Part shown: piece by piece, positions 1 to 6,937 of the stretch
Layout: each line of letters begins with the position of its first letter
Position numbering within the stretch: the stretch's first letter is position 1
Assembly (NCBI GenBank): GCA_046590885.1
Contig: JBKJTS010000172.1
Coordinates: forward strand, 1 to 13,654
Source: Ga0077554 sp046590885
GTDB taxonomy: Bacteria > Pseudomonadota > Gammaproteobacteria > Ga0077554 > Ga007554
Direction: 5' to 3'
DNA length: 13,654 bases
Notes under the pieces: generated by a model
Databases searched by the model: none
The model's input: the letters and a program-made list of their open reading frames with translations, nothing else
What the model was told of the DNA's origin: nothing
Translations under genes and position numbers: made by a program

Positions 1-2
1 TG

Positions 3-899
3 TTTGATGCTTACGAAAAAGAAACCGGCACCCACATTAAATTTTTAACCGGTAAAGAAGGCCCGCTGCTGGAGCGCCTTAAGGCTGAAGGTGCCAGAAC
101 GCCAGCAGATATCTTAATGACAGTTGACGCGGGTAATTTATGGCAGGCAGCACAGAGTGACTTGCTGGCAAAAGTCGATTCTAAAATTCTCAACGAAAAC
201 ATCCCTGCTCACCTGCGTGATCCGGCGGGCCATTGGGTTGGCCTGTCAGTACGGGCACGCACTATTGTTTACAACACCAAAAAAGTGAAACCCGCAGATC
301 TATCCAGCTATGAAGCGTTGGGTGATACCAAGTGGCGGGGGCGCTTATGCCTCAGAAGCTCGAAGAAAGTATATAACCAGTCGATGGTGGCGATGATGAT
401 TGCGCATAATGGCGAGACTCAAACTGAAGCAGTGGTAAAAGCGTGGGTAAAAAATCTGGCGACAAAACCTTTTTCTGATGACGAAAATCTGCTGGACGCA
501 ATGGCTGCGGGTCAGTGCGATGTGGGCATTGTAAACAGCTATTATTTCGGTCGTCTCAAGCGAAAAAACCCCGATTTACACTTAGGTATATTTTGGCCCA
601 ACCAGACCAATAATGGTCAACCAGGCAGCGGCGCGCATGTAAACATCTCTGGGGCCGGTGTGACAAAGCACGCCAAGCACCGGGACGCCGCCATAAAATT
701 CCTGGAATGGATGTCATCCACCAAAGCGCAAAGCTTGTTCGCCGACGCTAATCTGGAATTCCCGGCCAACCCGAATGTGAAACCCCACACCCTTGCTGCT
801 TCCTGGGGGGCATTCAAGCAGGACACCATCAATCTTGCCGAAGCAGGCAAACTGCAAACCAAGGCGGTCATGTTGATGGATCGAGCCGGCTATAAATGA
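3..899 (+). CDS. Periplasmic Fe(III)-binding protein of an ABC transporter (5' partial)
   Basis: Substrate-binding protein of the FbpA/iron(III) family, which captures ferric iron in the periplasm and hands it to an inner-membrane permease. The reading frame is already open at the window edge (it begins FDAYEKETG), so the start and any signal peptide lie outside. An internal ATG at 117 is not the real start, because family sequence continues upstream of it. Supporting features are the PADILMTVDAGNLW segment, the NSYYFGRL motif whose adjacent tyrosines match the iron-ligand Tyr pair of FbpA, and the C-terminal GSGAHVNISGAGVTKHAK and FLEWMSSTKAQ segments typical of this family. The stop is 9 bp before the permease start, so the two are co-transcribed. 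Iron as substrate is inferred from the family and the Tyr pair. Regulation, for example by Fur, cannot be judged because the promoter is outside. Confidence 0.9.
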   Translation, partial: FDAYEKETGTHIKFLTGKEGPLLERLKAEGARTPADILMTVDAGNLWQAAQSDLLAKVDSKILNENIPAHLRDPAGHWVGLSVRARTIVYNTKKVKPADLSSYEALGDTKWRGRLCLRSSKKVYNQSMVAMMIAHNGETQTEAVVKAWVKNLATKPFSDDENLLDAMAAGQCDVGIVNSYYFGRLKRKNPDLHLGIFWPNQTNNGQPGSGAHVNISGAGVTKHAKHRDAAIKFLEWMSSTKAQSLFADANLEFPANPNVKPHTLAASWGAFKQDTINLAEAGKLQTKAVMLMDRAGYK

Positions 900-908
900 T
901 AGGCCTTC

Positions 909-2597
909 ATGATCACACCGCCCCCCATTGCTGAGCAGATTCGCACACCAACTGCTATTCTCAAGGAATCATGGGGGCGAGCACGGGAGCGATTTAACCA
1001 TAATCATCACGGCGGCGCATGGCGGCTAATCAGTGTGTTGATTGCAGTGCTCACTATCCTGCCCCTGCTGACATTGCTGCCAGCTTGGCTCACTACCCAA
1101 GACGAGGTATGGCGGCATCTGGCCGATACACTGCTAATTGACTTGTTGCGCAACACTGCGGTACTTGCGCTGGGGGTCGGCCTGGGGGTTTTCGTGTTAG
1201 GCGTTGGGCTCGCGTGGCTGACGGCGATGTGCGAATTTCCCGGCCGCCGGATCTTTGACTGGGCGCTGATGTTACCCTTAGGCATTCCCACTTACGTGCT
1301 GGCCTTTGTCGCTATTGGCTTTCTCGATTTCAGCGGTCCAGTCCAAAGCGGCTTGCGCGCGCTGTTTGACATTGACACATTATGGTTCCCGCCGATCCGT
1401 TCTGAAGGCGGGGTGATCGCGGTGATGGTACTGGCGCTCTATCCATATGTATACATGCTGGCGCGCGCCGCTTTTCTCGGCCAGGGCCGCAACATACTGG
1501 AAAGCGGGCGCGTGCTGGGTCTTAATCCCTGGCAAATATTTTTTCGCATTTCTTTACCGATGGCGCGCCCGGCGATTGCCGCAGGCGTGGCACTGGCACT
1601 GATGGAAACCTTGGCGGACTTCGGTGCCGTTGCCATTTTTAATTATGACACATTTACTACCGCCCTTTATAAAGCCTGGTTTGACCTGTTTAACCTGGCT
1701 GCCGCCGCACAGCTTTCTACACTGCTATTGCTGTTTGTCGCTCTGGCGTTAGTGGGCGAGCGCCAAAGCCGGGGACGTGCACGCTATTACAACAGCGGCA
1801 AACGTGCCAGCGTGCACCGTTATCAGCTCACCGGCAAACATGCCTGGCTCGCCAGCGGCAGCGCTGCCCTGGTACTGGCGCTGGCATTTTTAATTCCCCT
1901 CGCACAATTGGTAGTATGGATCATCAGCACCGGGATGGCCGACCTTGATGCACGCTATCTGGAATTTGTCAGTCACACCCTGCTGCTGGGCGTCATGGGT
2001 GGATTACTCACCGTCGCCTGCGCGTTGCTGCTGGCGACTATCCACAAACAATGGCCGGACAATATAACGCGTTTGTCTACCCAGCTTGCTACACTCGGCT
2101 ATGCCCTCCCCGGTGCGGTGTTGGCGGTGGGCATTATGCTGCTGTTCACTTCGATTGACGAGGGAATAGATACCATAACGGGGGGTAATACGGGCCTGCT
2201 GTTAAGCAGCAGTGTCATCGCACTGCTGTTCGCCTATCTGGTGCGTTTTCTGGCCGTGGCACATGGCCCGGTGGAAAGCGCACTGGAGCGCATCACGCCG
2301 TCTATCCAGCAGGCCGCACGCAGTTTGGGCGCGAGCCACCCCGAAGTGCTATGGCGCATTTACCTGCCCGTATTGCGGCCCGGCCTGCTCACTGCGGCGC
2401 TGCTGGTGTTCGTAGATATCATGAAAGAAATGCCTGCCACCCTGTTGTTGCGCCCATTTGACTGGGACACCCTGGCGATCCGCATTTTCGAAATGACCTC
2501 CGAAGGCGAATGGGAACGCGCTGCCTTACCTGCCCTCACCTTGGTGCTGGTGGGACTGATCCCCGTGATACTACTGGTAAAGCGGTCCGGGAAATAG
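909..2597 (+). CDS. Ferric iron ABC transporter permease, fused two-domain (FbpB/AfuB type)
   Basis: Inner-membrane permease of 562 residues that would move ferric iron delivered by the upstream binding protein. It is an internally duplicated protein with two permease halves and about 12 predicted membrane segments. Each half carries an EAA-type loop that docks the ATPase: around residues 190-230 (ESGRVLGLNPWQIFFRISLP) and around 455-495 (AARSLGASHPEVLWRIYLP). The duplicated 500-570 residue architecture is usual for FbpB-type iron permeases. Hydrophilic residues 1-38 precede the first membrane segment near 39-61. The ATG at 909 lies 9 bp after the upstream stop, with only a weak AGG-like ribosome site. 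No ATPase gene (fbpC type) follows; the next element is a glycine riboswitch, so the ATPase must be upstream or elsewhere. Thiamine or other anion permeases share this fold, but the FbpA-like neighbour favours iron. Confidence 0.9.
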   Translation: MITPPPIAEQIRTPTAILKESWGRARERFNHNHHGGAWRLISVLIAVLTILPLLTLLPAWLTTQDEVWRHLADTLLIDLLRNTAVLALGVGLGVFVLGVGLAWLTAMCEFPGRRIFDWALMLPLGIPTYVLAFVAIGFLDFSGPVQSGLRALFDIDTLWFPPIRSEGGVIAVMVLALYPYVYMLARAAFLGQGRNILESGRVLGLNPWQIFFRISLPMARPAIAAGVALALMETLADFGAVAIFNYDTFTTALYKAWFDLFNLAAAAQLSTLLLLFVALALVGERQSRGRARYYNSGKRASVHRYQLTGKHAWLASGSAALVLALAFLIPLAQLVVWIISTGMADLDARYLEFVSHTLLLGVMGGLLTVACALLLATIHKQWPDNITRLSTQLATLGYALPGAVLAVGIMLLFTSIDEGIDTITGGNTGLLLSSSVIALLFAYLVRFLAVAHGPVESALERITPSIQQAARSLGASHPEVLWRIYLPVLRPGLLTAALLVFVDIMKEMPATLLLRPFDWDTLAIRIFEMTSEGEWERAALPALTLVLVGLIPVILLVKRSGK

Positions 2598-2610
2598 TAA
2601 ACTAAAACCC

Positions 2611-2798
2611 TAACTATACTCGTGCGGGAGAGATTCGGTGACTGCTTCTGCCACCGAACGCCGAAGGCGCAAACCGCCCGGAATCGCTCAGGCAAAAGGA
2701 CCGCACGGAAAAGTTACTCTGGAGAGAGATTGGTGCGCCAAAAGAGTTTGGGCGCCCATCCGCCGAAGGGGCTAAGCTCTCAGGCATGCAAGACAGAG
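2611..2798 (+). promoter_or_regulatory. Tandem glycine riboswitch (two aptamers)
   Basis: Two consecutive glycine aptamers are visible. In the first (2622-2706), P1 is GTGCGG (2622-2627) paired with CCGCAC (2701-2706). It encloses GGGAGAG, the perfect arm TTCGGTG (2634-2640)/CACCGAA (2652-2658), the core GCCGAAGGCGCAA and CTCAGGCAAAAGGACCG. In the second (2717-2798), P1 is CTCT (2717-2720)/AGAG (2795-2798) and encloses GGAGAGAG, the core GCCGAAGGGGCTAA, GCTCTCAGGC and GACAGAGGGG. These are signature segments of the glycine riboswitch class. The leader TAACT (2611-2615) can pair with linker AGTTA (2712-2716), consistent with the leader-linker helix known for this class. A terminator follows and the operon encodes glycine cleavage, so glycine binding most likely turns expression on. 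No convincing promoter was found: TATACT (2615-2620) resembles a -10 box but would start transcription inside P1. Confidence 0.93.
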
Positions 2799-2848
2799 GG
2801 GCGGCGTATGCAGCATATTTTTACTATGCCGCATGCGCCGCCTTTTTT
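2798..2848 (+). terminator. Intrinsic terminator forming the riboswitch expression platform
   Basis: A long hairpin has its left arm at 2800-2817 (begins GGCGGCG), a 7-nt loop TTTTTAC (2818-2824) and its right arm at 2825-2842 (ends CGCCGCC), followed at once by six T (2843-2848). Of 18 pairs, 16 are Watson-Crick, one is G-U and one is an A-C mismatch. G2798 and G2799 could extend the stem by G-U pairs into the T-run, and G2798 is also the last base of the second aptamer's P1, so the two structures compete slightly. It sits after aptamer 2 and 22 nt before the lipA start codon, as expected of a transcriptional riboswitch. Confidence 0.88.
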
Positions 2849-2869
2849 ACGCTTATAACTTGGAGAATT

Positions 2870-3871
2870 ATGTCTCGAACCCCCGTTTTCGATTCGGCCA
2901 CGGTAGGCATGGTGTCTGAGCAACCTAACGTCAGCCGTATGCCACCGTGGATACGGCAAAAGTTGAACGACGGGAATCACGCGCATTATGCACTCACTGC
3001 CGATGCTGTGAGCAGCAATGGCCTGCACACCGTCTGCGAAGCAGCACGCTGCCCCAATCGCGGTGAATGCTGGAGTCGGGGCACTGCCACCTTCATGTTA
3101 CTTGGCGATGTTTGCACACGCGCCTGTGGTTTTTGTGCCGTGAAAACCGGCCGTCCCGACAATTATGACAGAGACGAACCACGTCGCATTGCCGATGCTG
3201 TCATGAGTATGGGTCTGGACTATGTCGTCCTCACCTCGGTCAACCGGGACGACTTGCCCGACGGTGGCGCACAAGTCTTTGCCGACACCCTGCACGAGCT
3301 TCGCCGTCGTAAGCCCAGCATTGGCCTGGAGTTGCTTACACCGGATTTTCAGCAATGCCAGGATACCGCTATCAGCCTGATTCTCAACTCATCAACGCAA
3401 TTGGTATGGGGACATAACGTAGAAACTGTACCACGCCTTTATCATACCGTACGTAAAGGCTCTAAATATCAACGCTCGCTGCAGCTGCTGGAAAAAGTAG
3501 CGCGACAATCCAGCGTTGGCGCGAGTCAATCAGCCGTACGTGGATGCACAAATGTCCCGAAAGCCAGTATGCCGGGAGCGGCCGGCATAGAAACAAAGTC
3601 ATCGCTCATGCTAGGATTGGGCGAGAGCCGCGCTGAAGTGCTGGATGTGCTGCGGGACTTGCGTGCCGTCGGCGTGCAACGTGTCAGTCTGGGCCAATAT
3701 CTACGACCCACTCGTCAACACTTGCCCGTGCAAGCGTATGTTACCCCGGAAGCATTTAACGACTACGAACAAGAAGCGCGGGGTCTGGGTTTTTCCTGGG
3801 TTAAAGCAGGTGCATTGGTGCGCTCCTCATACCATGCAGAAGAGCAGCAAACCACTGTAGCCAGAGTTTAA
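2870..3871 (+). CDS. lipA: Lipoyl synthase (radical SAM), with internal insertion
   Basis: Inserts two sulfurs into octanoyl chains on lipoyl domains; its partner here would be GcvH, encoded two genes downstream. Counting from the ATG at 2870 the protein has 333 residues. It shows the auxiliary-cluster cysteines C56, C61 and C67 (CEAARCPNRGEC), the radical-SAM CxxxCxxC C82, C86 and C89 (CTRACGFC), the NRDDLPDGGA segment, HNVETVPRLY, SLGQYLRPTRQHLPVQ and the C-terminal RSSYHAE motif. I chose the start at 2870 because TGGAGA stands upstream and the N-terminal family sequence fits; an in-frame ATG at 2786 lies inside riboswitch RNA and encodes an unrelated stretch. Oddly, between LQLLE and TKSSLMLGLGE there are 33 residues where E. 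coli LipA has about 10, rich in Ser, Ala and Gly. As first gene behind the riboswitch it should respond to glycine. Confidence 0.93.
   Translation: MSRTPVFDSATVGMVSEQPNVSRMPPWIRQKLNDGNHAHYALTADAVSSNGLHTVCEAARCPNRGECWSRGTATFMLLGDVCTRACGFCAVKTGRPDNYDRDEPRRIADAVMSMGLDYVVLTSVNRDDLPDGGAQVFADTLHELRRRKPSIGLELLTPDFQQCQDTAISLILNSSTQLVWGHNVETVPRLYHTVRKGSKYQRSLQLLEKVARQSSVGASQSAVRGCTNVPKASMPGAAGIETKSSLMLGLGESRAEVLDVLRDLRAVGVQRVSLGQYLRPTRQHLPVQAYVTPEAFNDYEQEARGLGFSWVKAGALVRSSYHAEEQQTTVARV
3568..3589 (+). repeat. Perfect inverted repeat inside the lipA insertion
   Basis: TATGCCGG (3568-3575) and CCGGCATA (3582-3589) are perfect complements around the 6-nt loop GAGCGG. The palindrome lies inside the DNA coding for LipA's extra residues and is translated in frame as part of MPGAAGI. 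It could be a small palindromic element that entered the gene, or chance. Confidence 0.6.
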
Positions 3872-3923
3872 GAAAAATATCCCGATAATAATTTTTATAT
3901 TCTAAAATAAACGGAAGAATCAA

Positions 3924-5051
3924 ATGGGCAAAAGAACACCCCTGTATGATATGCATGTCGCAATGGATGGGAAGATCGTTGATTTTAGCGGTTGGGACAT
4001 GCCCCTACATTACGGCTCGCAAATTGAAGAACACCACACTGTACGCCGGGGGGCGGGCATGTTTGATGTATCCCACATGACCATTGTGGATCTGGAAGGC
4101 GCACAGGTACGTAACTTTCTGCGTTATCTGCTGGCCAATAATGTTGACCGCTTGAACCAACCCGGCAAAGCACTCTATACCTGCATGTTGAATGAACGCG
4201 GTGGGGTTATTGATGACCTAATTGTTTACTTCATGCATGACGAATGGTTCCGTCTGGTGGTCAACGCCGCGACCCATGACAAAGATCTTGCATGGCTTGA
4301 ACGGTATGCCGAAACGTTTCAGGTGCGCATTATCGAACGCCAAGACCTGGCAATGATCGCCGTGCAGGGTCCTCATGCACGCGATGCTGTTCACACCGTA
4401 CTGGGCGCGGCGGTAAAAGAAGCTACATCGACTCTTGCACCGTTTAACGCTACAGAAATCGGCAATATTTTTATTGCGCGTACTGGTTACACCGGCGAAG
4501 ACGGTTATGAAGTCATTTTAGTGGCTGATCAAGCCACCAATTTCTGGCAGGGTTTACATGCCGCTGGTGTAAAGCCCATCGGGCTGGGGGCACGCGACAC
4601 TTTACGTTTGGAAGCGGGCATGAATTTATACGGCGCCGACATGGATGAAAATATTACGCCGCTGGAATGCGGGCTGGACTGGACTGTTGCCTGGGAACCG
4701 CGAGAACGTGATTTCATCGGTCGCACTGCACTTGAAACACAGCGCAGAAACGGTGTGACGCATAAGCTGGTCGGTTTGATACTGCAAAATAAAGGTGTGC
4801 TGCGCAATCACCAGCATGTCATTGTTGAAGGGCGGAGGTGCGGCGAAATCACCAGTGGCAGCTTTTCGCCCACCCTGGGCCACGCCATTGCGTTTGCGCG
4901 CGTGGCAACAGATGCCCTTAGTACCAACCTGGATCATGGCTGCGAAGTTGATATGCGTGGCCGGTTAGTAGCAGCCACTGTTGTAAAACCACCGTTCGTA
5001 CGGCACGGAAAATCGTGCCTTGAGGCACCAGCTTCTGGTGCACAGAACTAA
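3924..5051 (+). CDS. gcvT: Glycine cleavage system T protein (aminomethyltransferase)
   Basis: Takes the aminomethyl group from the lipoyl arm of GcvH, releases ammonia and passes the one-carbon unit to tetrahydrofolate, forming methylene-THF in the cytoplasm. The 375-residue length suits the family (E. coli 364). Diagnostic segments are TPLYDMHVAMDGKIVDFSGW near the N-terminus, GMFDVSHM, GVIDDLIVY, TGYTGEDGYEV, LRLEAGMNLYGADMDE and the C-terminal VVKPPFVRHGK. About 12 residues (SCLEAPASGAQN) follow the usual end of the protein, and the DNA encoding them is unusually rich in inverted repeats. The ATG at 3924 has GGAAG about 9 nt upstream. It lies 52 bp after lipA and 21 bp before gcvH, in the same operon. 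The 52-bp gap before it is AT-rich, with no clear promoter or terminator. Confidence 0.97.
   Translation: MGKRTPLYDMHVAMDGKIVDFSGWDMPLHYGSQIEEHHTVRRGAGMFDVSHMTIVDLEGAQVRNFLRYLLANNVDRLNQPGKALYTCMLNERGGVIDDLIVYFMHDEWFRLVVNAATHDKDLAWLERYAETFQVRIIERQDLAMIAVQGPHARDAVHTVLGAAVKEATSTLAPFNATEIGNIFIARTGYTGEDGYEVILVADQATNFWQGLHAAGVKPIGLGARDTLRLEAGMNLYGADMDENITPLECGLDWTVAWEPRERDFIGRTALETQRRNGVTHKLVGLILQNKGVLRNHQHVIVEGRRCGEITSGSFSPTLGHAIAFARVATDALSTNLDHGCEVDMRGRLVAATVVKPPFVRHGKSCLEAPASGAQN
5002..5041 (+). repeat. Chain of three mutually exclusive hairpins at the gcvT 3' end
   Basis: Four arms can pair sequentially. Arm A GGCACG (5002-5007) pairs with arm B CGTGCC (5014-5019). The GTGCC part of B (5015-5019) pairs with arm C GGCAC (5024-5028). 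GCACCAG (5025-5031), overlapping C, pairs with arm D CTGGTGC (5035-5041). All are perfect matches, and A-B plus C-D excludes B-C. There is no T-run after D, so it is not an ordinary terminator. It lies in the C-terminal tail codons of gcvT, just before the gcvH ribosome site. Confidence 0.55.
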
Positions 5052-5072
5052 AAATTTAAAGAGGCCACCATT

Positions 5073-5486
5073 ATGAGCACTGCATCCCTGCGCCCCGGCG
5101 TACCCACCCAATTAAAATACACCCGAACCCATGAATGGGCACAACTCATGGATGACGGTACGTTGCTCATCGGCATTACCGCACACGCCCAGGACCTGCT
5201 CGGGGACATGGTGTTTGTTGAGCTCCCTGCGATTGGCCGTCATATTGCCACTGCGCAGGAATGCGCTGTGGTCGAGTCGGTAAAAGCGGCTTCAGATATT
5301 TACAGTCCAGTGGCAGGTGAAGTCATCGCCGTCAATGAAGCACTTGCCAGCAACCCGGAACTGGTCAACAAGGATCCCTACGGCGAGGGCTGGATCATCC
5401 GTCTGAAGCCCGACAATAATGCCGAGCTGAACGGATTATTGACTGCGGCGGCCTATGCCGAATTAATTGCTACCGAAGCACATTAA
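5073..5486 (+). CDS. gcvH: Glycine cleavage system H protein (lipoyl carrier)
   Basis: Small lipoyl-domain protein that shuttles the aminomethyl intermediate from the P protein to the T protein and is reoxidised by the L protein. It has 137 residues against about 129 in E. coli, with a slightly longer N-terminus. The lipoylation site is clear: ESVKAASD with K71 as the modified lysine. Flanking family segments are YTRTHEWAQ, GITAHAQDLLGDMVFVELP and NPELVNKDPYGEGWI. The ATG at 5073 has AAAGAGG upstream. It sits between gcvT and gcvPA, 40 bp before the latter. The lipoyl synthase acting on K71 is presumably the LipA encoded at the head of the same operon; no octanoyl transferase (lipB) is in the window. 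Confidence 0.97.
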   Translation: MSTASLRPGVPTQLKYTRTHEWAQLMDDGTLLIGITAHAQDLLGDMVFVELPAIGRHIATAQECAVVESVKAASDIYSPVAGEVIAVNEALASNPELVNKDPYGEGWIIRLKPDNNAELNGLLTAAAYAELIATEAH

Positions 5487-5526
5487 TAACCTCGCGCACA
5501 ATAACAAAATAGTAATGAGATAACTT

Positions 5527-6903
5527 ATGCCTTTTATCCCTCATACCGAAAATGATGTGCATGACATGCTGCACGCCATTGGCGTGTCAAACATTGACGA
5601 TCTGTTTGATGAAATCCCCACCGATCTGCGCACTACGGGGGGCCTGGCAAAAATCCCGCCTGGCATTAGTGAAATGGAGATTGGTCGCCTGATGATGACC
5701 CGTGCCGAACAGGATGGCCGCCCGCAGTGTTTCATGGGCGCGGGCGCTTACGACCATCACATTCCAGCAGCGGTGTGGGAAATTGCCACGCGTGGCGAGT
5801 TTTACAGCTCCTACACACCCTATCAAGCCGAGGCCAGCCAAGGCACGTTGCAACTTCTTTATGAATACCAGACCATGATGTCAAGTCTCACGGGCATGGA
5901 TGTATCCAATGCGTCGTTATATGATGGCGCGTCAGCCTTGGCAGAAGCGGTGTTGATGGCAGTACGTGCCAATCGCAGATCACACACTAAGCGTGTGCTG
6001 ATGCCCAGCAGCGTGCATCCTGTTTATCGCAAGGTGGTTCACGCCATTGTAAAAAATCAGGGCATCGAACTCATCGAACTACCTTATTGTAGTGAGCGCG
6101 GACGCATTATTCCTCAATCACTCGAAAAATATGCGCATGATGACATCACTGCGCTGGTAATTCCGCAGCCTAACTTCTTTGGTGTTCTCGAAGAAGTGGA
6201 TGTTCTCACTGATTGGGCCCATCAGCACAACGCACTGGTGATTGGCGTGGTTAACCCGGTCTCGCTGGCAGTGCTGACAGCGCCGGGCGAATGGGGCAGC
6301 GCCAATCCAGGGTCGGGTGCGGCTATCGTATGCGGTGAAGGACAACCCCTGGGCGCACCGCTATCTTCCGGAGGACCCTACTTTGGTTTTTTGTGCTGCA
6401 AACAGGAACATGTACGTCAGATGCCAGGACGCATTGTCGGTCGAACTGTTGATCTCGACGGCAAACCCGGTTTTACGCTGACATTACAGGCACGCGAACA
6501 GCATATTCGCCGCTCCAAAGCTACTTCTAATATCTGCACCAATCAGGGACTGGTGGTCACTGCGGCCACCATCCATATGTCACTGCTAGGACCAGACGGT
6601 GTAGAGCGGGTCGCAGCGCAATGTCATAACAATACATTGAGCCTGATAGATAAAGTAACAGCTATCCCCGGCGTCACCAAACTTTTTGACGGCCCACTGT
6701 TCCATGAAGCTGTGTTACAGTTACCGCTTCCGGCAGATGAAATTTTAGACAAAATGGCCGCGCTCGGGATAGTAGCTGGCTATAACCTGCACGACGACTA
6801 TCCAGAACTGGGTCATGCAATATTAATATGCGTTACAGAAACTAAAACTACCGCAGATATTGAAAATTATGCCGCCCATTTGCGCGATATACTAACGGTC
6901 TAA
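5527..6903 (+). CDS. gcvPA: Glycine dehydrogenase (decarboxylating) subunit 1
   Basis: N-terminal half of a split P protein; with GcvPB it decarboxylates glycine and loads the aminomethyl group onto GcvH. At 458 residues it has the standard length of the alpha subunit. Recognisable segments are MPFIPHTENDVHDML at the start, FMGAGAYDHHIPAAV, TPYQAEASQGTLQ, MDVSNASLYDGASALAEA and SKATSNICTNQGL. It carries no PLP lysine, which belongs to the other subunit, as expected. A weak GAG upstream of the ATG at 5527 is the only ribosome-site candidate. Unlike usual split systems, gcvPB is not next door: tpx and a phosphatase-like gene come between. An inverted repeat spans its stop codon. Confidence 0.97.
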   Translation: MPFIPHTENDVHDMLHAIGVSNIDDLFDEIPTDLRTTGGLAKIPPGISEMEIGRLMMTRAEQDGRPQCFMGAGAYDHHIPAAVWEIATRGEFYSSYTPYQAEASQGTLQLLYEYQTMMSSLTGMDVSNASLYDGASALAEAVLMAVRANRRSHTKRVLMPSSVHPVYRKVVHAIVKNQGIELIELPYCSERGRIIPQSLEKYAHDDITALVIPQPNFFGVLEEVDVLTDWAHQHNALVIGVVNPVSLAVLTAPGEWGSANPGSGAAIVCGEGQPLGAPLSSGGPYFGFLCCKQEHVRQMPGRIVGRTVDLDGKPGFTLTLQAREQHIRRSKATSNICTNQGLVVTAATIHMSLLGPDGVERVAAQCHNNTLSLIDKVTAIPGVTKLFDGPLFHEAVLQLPLPADEILDKMAALGIVAGYNLHDDYPELGHAILICVTETKTTADIENYAAHLRDILTV

Positions 6904-6913
6904 AATACCGTTA
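6893..6913 (+). repeat. Inverted repeat spanning the gcvPA stop codon
   Basis: TAACGGT (6893-6899) and ACCGTTA (6907-6913) match perfectly around a 7-nt loop CTAAAAT that contains most of the stop codon. The following bases are CTTTAACT, too poor in T for a standard terminator. It may act as an mRNA stability element or weak attenuator before tpx; function is unproven. Confidence 0.4.
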
Positions 6914-6937
6914 CTTTAACTACTCAGGAGAGTACTC

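Noticed and set aside
2615..2620. TATACT as -10 promoter of the riboswitch operon
   Set aside because: It would start the RNA around 2627, removing the 5' strand of aptamer 1 P1, and no -35 box lies at the right distance.
2622..2858. Plus-strand open frame of 78 codons across the riboswitch
   Set aside because: It lies wholly within aptamer and terminator RNA, has no ribosome site, and its translation resembles nothing recognisable.
2786..2869. Upstream ATG giving LipA an extra 28 residues
   Set aside because: It falls in aptamer 2 and the terminator, has no ribosome site, and family similarity begins after the ATG at 2870, which has one.
3872..3923. AT-rich gap with TATATT (3896-3901) as a gcvT promoter
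   Set aside because: No -35-like hexamer lies 16-18 bp upstream; AT-richness alone explains the match.
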